64,000 nt of DNA from Onthophagus taurus (taxonomy: Eukaryota > Arthropoda > Insecta > Coleoptera > Scarabaeidae): the NCBI RefSeq assembly GCF_036711975.1, contig NC_091966.1:25117501-25181500 (forward strand), read 5' to 3'. The notes beneath the pieces are model-generated. The model saw only the letters and a program-made list of their open reading frames with translations. It did not search any database and was not told the DNA's origin. Below are positions 35,282 to 45,672 of the stretch, piece after piece. A program made the position numbers and the translations under genes. How positions within the stretch are numbered: the first letter of the stretch is position 1; every line of letters begins with the position of its first letter.

Positions 35282-35529
35282 ATGGCTAAGGTATAGATTA
35301 CCTATAATAATTTCAATGATTTGTCATATACAGATAAAATTTGGTATACTGTGCAATTTTATAATGAGGAATCTGATAAGATCGGCATCCACCAACATCC
35401 CTTTTCGTGAAAATATATAATTTTAACTAACAATTGATAATAATGAAATACTAGCAATAACAGCTATGTTCCAAAAAGCAGCCCCGACTCGTATTCAAAT
35501 GCATTCAACTAAGAATAAAATCAACGTCG
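35282..35529. other. AT-rich flank
   Basis: No gene seen. If the Helitron-like end at 35530-35569 is real, its body would extend leftward through this stretch. Confidence 0.3.
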
Positions 35530-35569
35530 CCGATTGTCGGGGAATTACCCGACAATCGGACAGTCCTAG
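35530..35569 (+). mobile_element. Helitron-like 3' terminus
   Basis: A perfect 12-bp hairpin stem (CCGATTGTCGGG, loop of 6, CCCGACAATCGG) is followed six bases later by CTAG and then T. A GC-rich hairpin shortly upstream of a CTRR end next to T is the standard 3' signature of Helitrons. The 5' TC end could not be located, so the family assignment is tentative. Confidence 0.45.
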
Positions 35570-35761
35570 TCGCCATCCACCTGGCGCGCCAGCCCGATCG
35601 AGTACACATGGAGCGATGTTGCCGCATTAAGCGTGTTCACGAGCGAATCTCGTTTCGAATTTTTCGCCAGCTAGGTAGGCCTCTTAATAGCAAATACTTG
35701 AGCCTGGAATACAGTACAAGGCTGTAGGCTTGCTTAATTCGAGGTGTCTGGCAGTATACAA
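35570..35761. other. GC-richer unique stretch
   Basis: Noticeably GC-richer than its surroundings, with CCTGGCGCGCCAG as a palindrome. No ORF. It lies between the Helitron-like end and the satellite array. Confidence 0.3.
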
Positions 35762-37336
35762 ATTCATAAAATTTTCATATTTTCGTATCTATCTCGATAT
35801 TGACGTATCTAAGAGCAAACGTGCAAGAGAGCAATATTGTTAACAATAAAATTTGCAACAATTTTTGTTATAAAAGTTTTCTTATAACAAGCTCCCATTC
35901 CCAAGTGTTACGTTTAATAACTTGAAAGAGCAAAAAATTCATAAAATTTTCATATTTTCGTATCTATCTCGATATTGACGCATCTAAGAGCAAAAGTGCA
36001 AGAGAGCAATATTGTTAACAATAAAATTTGCAACAATTTTTGTTATAAAAGTTTTCTTATAACAAGCTCCGATTTCCAAGTGTTACGTTTAATAACTTGA
36101 AAGAGCAACAAATTCATAAAATTTTCATATTTTCGTATCTATCTCGATATTGACGCATCTAAGAGCAAAAGTGCAACAGAGCAATATTGTTAACAATAAA
36201 ATTTGCAACAATTTTTGTTATAAAAGTTTTCTTATAACAAGCTCCGATTTCCAAGTGTTACGTTTAATAACTTGAAAGAGCAACAAATTCATAAAATTTT
36301 CATATTTTCGTATCTATCTCGATATTGACGCATCTAAGAGCAAAAGTGCAACAGAGCAATATTGTTAACAATAAAATTTGCAACAGTTTCTATTATAAAA
36401 AATTTCTTATAGCGTGCTCCGATTCTAAAATGTTACCTTTAATAACTTGAAAGAGCAACAAATTCATAAAATTTTCATATTTTTGTATCTATCTCGATAT
36501 TGACGTATCTAAGAGCAAAAGTGGAAGAGACCAATATTGTTAACAATAACATTTGCAACAATTTTTGTTATAAAAGTTTTCTTATAACAAGCTCCGATTC
36601 CCAAGTGTTACGTTTAATAACTTGAAAGAGTAACAAATTCATAAAATTTTCATATTTTCGTATCTATCTCGATATTGACGTATCTAAGAGCAAAAGTGCA
36701 ACAGAGCAATATTGTTAACAATAAAATTTGCAACAATTTTTGTTATAAAAGTTTTCTTATAACAAGCTCCGATTTCCAAGTGTTACGTTTAATAACTTGA
36801 AAGAGCAACAAATTCATAAAATTTTCATATTTTCGTATCTATCTCGATATTGACGCATCTAAGAGCAAAAGTGCAACAGAGCAATATTGTTAACAATAAA
36901 ATTTGCAACAATTTTTGTTATAAAAGTTTTCTTATAGCGTGCTCCGATTCTCAAATGTTACCTTTAATAACTTGAAAGAGCAACAAATTCATAAAATTTT
37001 CATATTTTCGTATCTATCTCGATATTGACGTATCTAAGAGCAAAAGTGGAAGAGACCAATATTGTTAACAATAAAATTTGCAACAATTTTTGTTATAAAA
37101 GATTTTTTATAGCATGCTCCGATTGCCAAGTGTTACCTTTAGTAATTTGAAAGAGCAATAAATTTATAGAATTTTCATATTTTCGTATCTATCTCGATAT
37201 TGACGTATCTAAGAGCAAAAGTGCAAGAGAGCAATATTGTTAACAGTAAAATTTGCAACAGTTTCTATTATAAAAGATTTCTTATAGCGTGCTCCGATTC
37301 TTAAATGTTACCTTTAATAAATTGAAAGAGCAACAA
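35762..37336 (+). repeat. 175-bp satellite array, 9 units, forward
   Basis: Nine head-to-tail units begin at 35762, 35937, 36112, 36287, 36462, 36637, 36812, 36987 and 37162, an exact period of 175 bp with few substitutions. Each unit carries ATAAAATTTTCATATTTTCG, CTCGATATTGACG and the 12-bp palindrome ATTGTTAACAAT. The last unit is the most diverged. The array ends about 310 bp before the odorant receptor start. Confidence 0.97.
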
Positions 37337-37494
37337 AAATTAAAAAAAAAAACATATTTATAACATTTTAAATTTGAAACAAAATCAAAACCTCAATTAA
37401 TCCGATTATTAAATGTTTTAATTTGTTCGACTCTGATTTTTCAGTTCCATTACCGTTGAAGATGTACAAACCAATTATCCCATTAATAATTTAT

Positions 37495-37541
37495 TTTTCC
37501 ATTATCATAATTGATTTTTTCATCACGTGCTTCTCTTTACG
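37495..37541 (+). promoter_or_regulatory. conserved block upstream of receptor 1
   Basis: A 47-bp segment containing CATAATTGATTTTTTCATC and the E-box CACGTG (37524-37529) is repeated upstream of receptor 2 with one or two differences. It lies about 105 bp before the ATG, within otherwise more diverged flank. Confidence 0.5.
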
Positions 37542-37645
37542 GTGTCCTATGCGAAGTCATACCAATACAGTGATAGTTAAAAGGAGTTAAAAGCTGCGCA
37601 TCCCTCAATCAATCCAGTCGTATTACAGTTTTGGTTCCAATCGAA

Positions 37646-39038
37646 ATGTTAAAAACATTCGGTTATTATCTGTTTGAAGAAAATTTTCGCAAATATCGGT
37701 GTTGGCCCACCTCGCGAGGCCTTCGAGGATTCAGACCAACAATTTTGGTTATCGTACCGGTGGTTTGGGGATTTTATCCCTTCCTAATGGAAATTAAAAG
37801 TAAGTGATTACCAAAAATATATATATTTTTAAAAGTAATTTTTAGATTGCCATCTTAATTTTGGAACTTTATTACTTCACACTGAGTTTACCATCATGGG
37901 TGCGCTACTTGTATCGATTAACGTTCAAATATTGCGGAATCGCGATCGATTATTCCAAATGATTAATTCATTTAGTGATTTTAATCGATTTGGTAAACCG
38001 AAAATGAATCAATTTTTCGTAAAAAATATCAAAATTTTATTCAAATCGATTCGTCATTTAATGTATCTTTATGCACATCTTGTGGCAATCTCTATTGTGT
38101 TGGATGATAACTGTGGCGCATTTAAGAACACTAAATATTGTTCAGGGTTCCCGTATTATGTTCCATTTGATATGAAACCGTGGGAAATGATGTTAATAAT
38201 ATTATTTTCAATTCACATCATGATAGTAACACTTCACTTTTGTCTTTCTTTAATATTATTGTATTGTTATACCCTGGAATTGCTAATCGTACGAATAGAA
38301 CACCTTAATGAGATTATTGTTGAAATAAATTTAAGCAGAAATGAGAAAAACAATTTTAATGTTTTGCGAAATATTGCGCTATATCAGCAACATATATTCA
38401 AGTAATTTATTTCATTACTTTACATCATATAATTATATCAGAAATATATATTTTAGGCTGTTTCAACTCGTTTACGATTTCTTTACGAGCATGCTCGTTC
38501 CAACAAAAATTTCCATTGCAGCTTGCTTGTCAATATCTTGTACCGATTTCTTTCTGGTTTGTATTAAAAAATATATCACATCTTATTTAATTGATGTAAT
38601 ATTTTCAGAGGAAGAATGTAACAAGTTTTCTTTTAATCGTATTGAACTTGTCGGCCTTGTTTGTAATTCATGCAATCGGACAAAGATTCACAACAACGGT
38701 TTGTATAATTAATTATTTTTCTACTTTGGTTTAAAGTGTTTAACTTGTTTTATGATAGAGTAATAAAATTGCGGAGGCTGTTTATAATTTAAATTGGTAC
38801 GAAGCCGACGTTTCAACGAAAAAATTCATCTTATTTTTACTCTCCATCAGCCAGAAGGAACTCAAAATTGAATTGCCTTTGTTTGGGGAATTATCGAATA
38901 GAGCAGCAGCAAATGTAAGTAAATAAAGATTCACTGAATACGAATATACTGAACGATTTTTTGAAGGAGTTCAATAAAGTCTACATTTTCTTTAATTGGA
39001 TGTCGAAAGTTACAACAAAAAGTAACTTTTTAATTTAA
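37646..39038 (+). CDS. odorant receptor 1 (insect 7TM OR family)
   Basis: Six exons: 37646-37799, 37846-38401, 38457-38556, 38609-38698, 38759-38914 and 38967-39038, giving 1128 nt and 375 residues. The introns are 46-60 bp. Insect odorant receptors are seven-helix ligand-gated cation channel subunits that work with the co-receptor Orco in sensory neuron dendrites. Hydrophobic segments include TILVIVPVVWGFYPFL, GTLLLHTEFTIMGALLVS, MMLIILFSIHIMIVTL, ISIAACLSISC and SFLLIVLNLSALFVIHAIGQ. The family C-terminus is recognisable: SNKIAEAVYNLNWYE, then KKFILFLLSISQKEL, LPLFGELSNRAAAN and FNKVYIFFNWM. Size and exon phases fit the family. No stop or frameshift was found. It sits between forward and reverse arrays of the same satellite and has a close paralogue at 52037. 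The ligand cannot be inferred. Confidence 0.93.
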
Positions 39039-39074
39039 TTTTATGATAAGTTTCATGGAATTAATTAATCTAAA

Positions 39075-41860
39075 AAAATATGAAAATTTGATGAATTTGT
39101 TGCTCTTTCAAGATATTAAAGGTAACACTTGAGAATCGGAGCTTGCTATAAGAAATCTTTTGTAACAAAAATTGTTGCAAATTTTATTGTTAACAATATT
39201 GATCTCTTGCACTTTTACGCTTAGATACGTCAATATTGAGATAGATACGAAAATATGAAAATGTTATAAATTTGTTGCTCTTTCAAGTTATTAAAGGTAA
39301 CACTTGGGAACCGGAGCTTGCTATAAGAAACCTTTTATTACAAAAATTGTTGCTCATTTTATTGTTAGCAATATTGCTCCCTTGCACTTTTGCTCTTAGA
39401 TACGTTAATATCGAGATAGATGCGAAAATATGAAAATTTCATGAATTCGTTGCCGTTTCAAGTTATTAAAGGTAACACTCGGGAATCGGAGCATATTATA
39501 AAAAAACTTTTAGAACATAAGTTGTAGCGAATTTTATTGTTAAAAATATTGCTCTCTTGCACTTTTGCTCTTAGATACGTCAATATCGAGATAGATACGA
39601 AAATATGAAAATTTGATGAATTTGTTGCTTTCTCAAGTTTTAAAGGTAACACTTGAGAATCGGAGCTCGCTATAAGAAATCTTTTATAACAAAAATTGTT
39701 GCAAATTTTATTGTTAACAATATTGCTCTCTTGCACTTTTGCTCTTAGATACGTCAATATCGAGATAGATACGAAAATATAAAAATTTTATGAATTTGTT
39801 GCTCTTTCAAGTTATTAAAGGTAACACTTGAGAATCGGAGCTCGCTATAAGAAATCTTTTATAACAAAAATTGTTGCAAATTTTATTGTTAACAATATTG
39901 CCCTCTTGAACTTTTGCTCTTACATACGTCAATATCGAGATAGATACGAAAATATGAAAATTTGATGAATTTGCTGCTCTTTCAAGTTATTAATGGTAAC
40001 ACTTGAGAATTGGAGCTCGCTATAAGAAAACTTTTATAACAGAAATTGTTGCACATTTTTTTGTTAACAATATTGCTCTTTTGCACTTTTGCTCTTAGAT
40101 ACGTCAATATCGAGATAGATGCGAAAATATGAAAATTTCATGAATTTGTTGCCGTTTCAAGTTATTAAAGGTAGCACTCGAGAATCGGAGCATATTATAA
40201 AAAAACTTTTAGAACATAAGTTGTAGGGAATTTTATTGTTAAAAATATTGCTCTCTTGCACTTTTGTTCTTAGATACGTCAATATCGAGGTGGATGCGAA
40301 AATATAAAAATTTTATGAATTTGTTGCTCTTTCAAGTTATTAAAGGTAACTCTTGAGAATCGGAGCTTGCTATAAGAAAACTTATAACAGAAATTGTTGC
40401 AAATCTTTTTGTTAACAATATTGCTCTCTTGCAGTTTTGCTCTTAGATACGTTAATATCGAGATAGATGCGAAAATATGAAAATTTCATGAATTCGTTGC
40501 CGTTTCAAGTTATTAAAGGTAACACTCGGGAATCGGAGCATATTATAAAAAAACTTTTAGAACATAAGTTGTAGCGAATTTTATTGTTAAAAATATTGCT
40601 CTCTTGCACTTTTGCTCTTAGATACGTCAATATCGAGATAGATACGAAAATATGAAAATTTGATGAATTTGTTGCTTTCTCAAGTTTTAAAGGTAACACT
40701 TGAGAATCGGAGCTCGCTATAAGAAATCTTTTATAACAAAAATTGTTGCAAAATTTATTGTTAACAATATTGCTCTCTTGCACTTTTGCTCTTAGATACG
40801 TCAATATCGAGGTGGATGCGAAAATATGAAAATTTGTTGCTCTTTCAAGTCATTAAAGGTAACACTTGAGAATCGGAGCTCGCTATAAGAAATCTTTTAT
40901 AACAAAAATTGTTGCAAATTTTATTGTTAACAATATTGCTCTCTTGCACTTTTGCTCTTAGATGCGTCAATATCGAGGTGGATGCGAAAATATGAAAATT
41001 TTATGAATTTGTTGCTCTTTCAATTTATTAAAGGTAACACTTGAGAATCGGAGCTCACTATAAGAAATCTTTTATAACAAAAATTGTTGCAAATTTTATT
41101 GTTAACAATATTGCTCTGTTGCACTTTTGCTCTTACATTCGTCAATATCGAGATAGATACGAAAATATGAAAATTTGATGAATTTGCTGCTCTTTCAAGT
41201 TATTAATGGTAACACTTGAGAATTGGAGCTCGCTATAAGAAAACTTTTATAACAAAAATTGTTGCAAATTTTATTGTTAACAATATTGCTCTCTTACACT
41301 TTTGCTCTTAGATACGTCAATATCGAGGTAGATGCGAAAATATGAACATTTGATGAATTTGTTGCTCTTTCAAGTTATTAAAGGTAACACTTGAGAATCG
41401 GAGCTTGCTATAAGAAAAATTTTATAACAGAAATTGTTGCAAATTTTATTGTTAACAATATTGCTCTCTTGCACTTTTGCTTTTAGATACGTCAATATCG
41501 ACGTGGATGCGAAAATATGAAAATTTGATGAATTTGTTGCTCTTTCAAGTTATTAAAGGTAACACTTGAGAATCGGAGCTTGCTATAAGAAATCTTTTAT
41601 AACAGCAATTGTTGCAAATTTTATTATTAACAATATTGCTCTCTTGCACTTTTGATCTTAGATACGTCAATATCGAGATAGATACCAAAATATGAAAATT
41701 TTATGAAATTTTGCTCTTTCAAGATATTAAACGTAACACTTGGGAATCGGAGCTTGCTATAAGAAATCTTTTATAATAAAAATTGTTGCAAATTTTATTG
41801 TTAACAATATTGCTCTCTTGCACTTTTCTCTTAGATACGTCAATATCTAGATAGATCTAC
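39075..41860 (-). repeat. 175-bp satellite array, ~16 units, reverse
   Basis: The same satellite as 35762-37336, in the opposite orientation (GAAAATATGAAAATTTTATG, GATACGTCAATATCGAGATA). It starts about 35 bp after the receptor stop codon. About 16 units of roughly 174-175 bp are present, more diverged from one another than in the forward array. A higher-order repeat of 1047 bp (six units) is visible: about 39420-39730 is almost identical to about 40467-40777. The two 99-codon ORFs at 39458 and 40505 are by-products of this. Confidence 0.95.
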
Positions 41861-41884
41861 GAATCTATATACGAATAGGTAAAG

Positions 41885-42360
41885 TGGGCGTACTAGTTTA
41901 GTTGTTTTCTCTCAATTTTGCCGATTGTCTCCTCTTGATGTACTCGTAGTCTTATTTCGTCATTCCTTATCCTATCGCACATCGTCTTCTCCACTATTTT
42001 CCGTAAAAATTTAATTTCCATTGCTGTGATCTTTCCTTCTTGTTTATCATGGAGTGTCTATGATTCTCTGGCATATGTTAATATTGGGACTGCCACCGCG
42101 TTGTACACTTTCAATTTTATCTCTTTATCTGGCACCTTCCTTCCAAAAATTGTTCTGCTTAGAGTATATCGCCTTGTCTTATTCCCTTGCTCATTTCAAA
42201 AGTTTTTGATGTTTCTCCCTTTATTTGTACTATGCCCTTGACTTGTACAGGTTTTCAATTATTTTTGTTAGCTTTTGTGGTACCATTAGTTGTTCTAGAC
42301 ACTTCTATATAATTCTATGGTTAACCATGTCAAAAGCTGCTTTTAAGTCCTAGAATATTA
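41885..42360 (-). pseudogene. LINE reverse transcriptase relic with internal deletion
   Basis: On the minus strand 42350-42240 reads DLKAAFDMVNHRII (RT motif A), then CLEQLMVPQKLTKIIENLY. The frame then jumps to KVYNAVAVPILTYARES, TLHDKQEGKITAMEIKFLRK, DRIRNDEIRLRVHQ and EETIGKIERKQ, the C-terminal tail. Motif C and the region between are deleted. There are stops within both parts. The RTE/BovB-like tail differs from the 2494-3255 relic. Confidence 0.82.
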
Positions 42361-42599
42361 GGTATTATATATATACACATAATCCGAAATATCATAAACA
42401 AATATGTTATAGTTTGTTTGTTTGCTTGCTCTGTATGTTGCTTGTTTATCTTCTTTTTTGTATTATCTTTGTGTATAATTTGTAACTTGTAGATGATAGG
42501 CATATGGCTCTGTAATCTTACACTTCGAGTAGCTTCCTTTATTATATATTGGTAAGACGATATTATCTTCTCAATCTTTCGGGATTGTTTCGAAATCTA
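42361..42599. other. AT-rich spacer
   Basis: No feature seen apart from a short TATATA run. Confidence 0.3.
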
Positions 42600-44245
42600 T
42601 CACTGTTTAATTATTGTAAAAATTAAAAATATTAGTTAAACTTTAAAAAATCACACCGACTTTATTTATAGGAATTAAGAAACGACTTTTATCTTAAATT
42701 AAAGCTTATACTTTAATCTTCATTTCTATATAATAAAAATAATTCGTTTAATAATAAAGTTTGTTTGTAAAATCAAAAAATGTCAATGTTTAATTATAGC
42801 AAAAATTGAAGATATTTGTTAATCTTTAAAAAATCATACCGGCCTTATTTATAGGAATTAAGAGACGACTTTAATCTCAAATTAACGCTTAAACTATGAT
42901 CTTCATTTCTATATATAACAAGCAATACTTTTGGTGATAAAGTTTGTTTGTAAAATCGAAAACTGTCAATGTTTAATTACAGCAAAAATCGAAAATATTT
43001 GTTAAATTTCAAAAAATCATACCGACTTTATTTATAGGAATTAAGAGACGACTTTTATCTTAAACTGAAGCTTAAACTTTAATCGTCATTTCTATGTATA
43101 ATAAATAATACGTTTGATGATAAAGTTTGTTTGTAAAATCCAAAAATGTCAATGCTTAATTATAGCAAAAATCGAAAATATTTGTTAAACTTTAAAAAAT
43201 CATACCAACTATATTTATAGGAATTAAGAGACGACTTTTATCTTAAACTGAAGCTTAAACTTTAATCGTCATTTCTATGTATAATAAATAATACGTTTGA
43301 TGATAAAGTTTGTTTGTAAAATCGAAAAATGTCAATATTTAATTATAGCAAAAATCGAAAATATTTGTTAAACTTTAAAAAATCATACCAACTTTATTTA
43401 TAGGAATTACGAAACGACTTTTATCTTAAATTAAAGCTTATAGTTTAATCTTCATTTCTACGTATAATAAGTAATACGTTTTATAATAAAATTTATTTGT
43501 GAAATTGAAAAATATCAATGTTTAATAACAGCAAAAATCTAAATTATATCTTAAACTTTAAAAAATCGCACCAACCTTATTTATAGGAATTAAGAAACAA
43601 CTTTTATCTTAAATTAAAGCTTATACTTTAATCTTCATTTCTATGTATAATAAGTAATACATTTTATAATAAAATTTGTTTGTGAAATTGAAAAATATCA
43701 ATGTTTAATGACAGCAAAAATTGAAACTATTTCTTAAACTTTAAAAAATCGCACCAACCTTATTTATAGGAATTAAGAAACAACTTTTATCTTAAATTGA
43801 AGCTTAAACTTTCATTTTCATTTCTATATAATAAAGATAATACGTTTGATAATAAAGTTTGTTTACAAAATCGAAAAATGTCAATGCTTAATTATTACAA
43901 AAGTCGAAAATATTTGTTAAACTTTAAAAAATCATACCAACTTTATTTATAGGAATTAAGAAACGACTTTTATCTTAAATTAAAGCTTAATCTTTAATCT
44001 TCATTTCTATGTATAACAAATAGTACGTTTGATGATAAAGTTTGTTTATAAAATCGAAAAATGTCTATCCTTAATTATAGCAAAAATCGAAAATATTTGT
44101 TAAACTTTAAAAAATCATGCCAACTTTATTTATAGGAATTAAGAAACGATTTTTATCTTAAATTAAAGCTTATACTTTAATCTTCATTTCTATGTATATT
44201 ACGTAATATGTTTGATAATATAGTTTGCTTGTAAAATCTACTATA
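42600..44245. repeat. 183-bp tandem array, 9 units
   Basis: Words such as GTCAATGTTTAATTA recur at about 42600, 42782, 42965, 43148, 43331, 43514, 43697, 43880 and 44063, a near-constant period of 183 bp. Each unit contains TTTATTTATAGGAATTAAG, CGACTTTTATCTTAAA and GATAAAGTTTGTTTGTAAAA. The sequence is unrelated to the 175-bp satellite. Confidence 0.95.
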
Positions 44246-44542
44246 AACAAATCTAATATTTATGACTATCAAATTAGCATAGTTGAATTTAAAAAATCAT
44301 AACAACGATGGTTATGGAAAATAAGAAATTATTTATGGCACATTAAATCTCCATAAAATTTACTTCAAAATGCTCTTTATATCATTAGGATATCTTTATT
44401 CGTTCTTGAGATACGATTTTTTTTAAATTTCTTCATATTTGTGAAAATTGAAATTTCGTGCTCTCGGGGGGCGATTTCTGTTTATTTTTTAATGAAAATT
44501 AAAAATTTTAAATTTGAAATAAATGGTTTAAGTTAATTGTTA
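44246..44542. other. AT-rich 3' flank of the dehydrogenase
   Basis: Non-coding. It includes the short GC-richer word CTCGGGGGGCGA near 44463. Confidence 0.3.
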
Positions 44543-45463
44543 TTAATTAATTTTTATTGAATCAATTTCCTCGATTAATCCAGCTTCCATTTTCCAAATC
44601 GATCCATTTTTTGCCTTTTCTATGATTTGAATCAAATTCTTTCCCAAAACATCAGCTCTAAATCAAAAAAGAATTAATTAAAATTAAAAATTAAGTTAAT
44701 TAAGCATTACTCTTGAGTGGGCAAGTTATTAATCACTTTCATTAAATCCTCGTTTTCGGTAACCTCACTCGTCGCAAGTAAAGCAGTAATTGTAAGTCCT
44801 GGGCAAATAGCAATAACTTTCACTCCGCTTTTTTCGTAATAATACGGGTGGCTATAACACATGGATAATCCTAAAACCGCGGATTTTGATGCAACGTAAG
44901 TAGGGAGCATGAACCAAGATTTTGGGTTAAGAGCTGTAATTGATGATAAATTTATTACAATACCATCTAAATGTTTCGATTTAAATTTAGGAAGAAAATC
45001 GTTAATTGCTAATTGGAGACAATTCGTTACTCCAACCTACAAGAAAAAAGTTATCTATAAAAAACCTCACAATATTAAAAGATAGCCTCACAATATTGAC
45101 ATCGTAACATTTATTTGGTTCAAACTCATTTACTACTCCGGCATTGTTCAGGACGATATCTAAGTTTCCAAATTCTTTTATAGCCGTTTCAAAGGCCTCT
45201 TTAACCTGGTTCTTATCAGAAACGTTAGTTTTTATAAAAATTATTTTGTTGGGATAAATTTGGTTCAACTCCTTGGATACTTTATTTCCATCGATATCGT
45301 TTATATCAACTAAAGCAACACCCTGTAAAGAATATTATGGTAATTTATACTTTTATTTTGAATTATTTACCTTAATGTTGGTAGCAAGAAATTGTTTAGC
45401 ACAAGCTAAACCAATTCCGGAGGCTCCACCGGTTATAAAAGCAACCTTGCCAGTTAAAACCAT
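44543..45463 (-). CDS. short-chain dehydrogenase/reductase, 15-PGDH-like
   Basis: Four exons on the minus strand: 45463-45371, 45322-45092, 45036-44711 and 44657-44543, giving 765 nt and 254 residues, the usual length of classical SDRs. TGGASGIG at residues 11-18 is the cofactor glycine motif. Asp37 at the end of the second strand (VALVDIN) suggests NAD(H). NNAG is at 90-93, the catalytic serine is within INLSS (139-140), and Y155-x3-K159 (YVASK) completes the active site. CPGLTIT follows. KNGSIWKMEAG near the end is typical of insect 15-hydroxyprostaglandin-dehydrogenase-like and alcohol-dehydrogenase-like SDRs. The serine-to-tyrosine loop is about two residues longer than in mammalian 15-PGDH. 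The substrate is unknown. It is a soluble cytosolic enzyme by family and an intact single copy here, isolated between two tandem repeat arrays. Confidence 0.93.
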
Positions 45464-45672
45464 TCTTAATTTTAGTTAGTATTCAAAGATTATATCGTCT
45501 TAATGAGTTCATTTTTACATTATGTTGATAACCTTGTGATTAATTTTGACAAATTAATAATAAAAGTTGACCTAAACACATAAGTAGCTTATTCGGAGTA
45601 CAGTTATTATACATAATTTTTGGTTAAATTTAAAAAATTATGAAAAATCGATTTCGCTGAAAATCATTAATT
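45464..45672. other. promoter side of the dehydrogenase
   Basis: No clear TATA box. Near 45625-45670, AAAAAATTATGAAAAATCGATTTC resembles a unit of the 348-bp array that begins at about 48890. Confidence 0.35.

Noticed and set aside
35762-37336. Regular repeats that could be mistaken for a CRISPR-like array
   Set aside because: Units are 175 bp with no unique spacers, in a eukaryotic genome. It is a satellite.
39458-40804. Two near-identical 99-codon minus-strand ORFs
   Set aside because: They lie wholly inside the reverse 175-bp satellite and reflect its higher-order repeat. A similar ORF appears at 53491. No start context, no protein family.
45273-45479. Plus-strand ORF over the dehydrogenase start
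   Set aside because: Antisense shadow of the first two exons of the minus-strand dehydrogenase.
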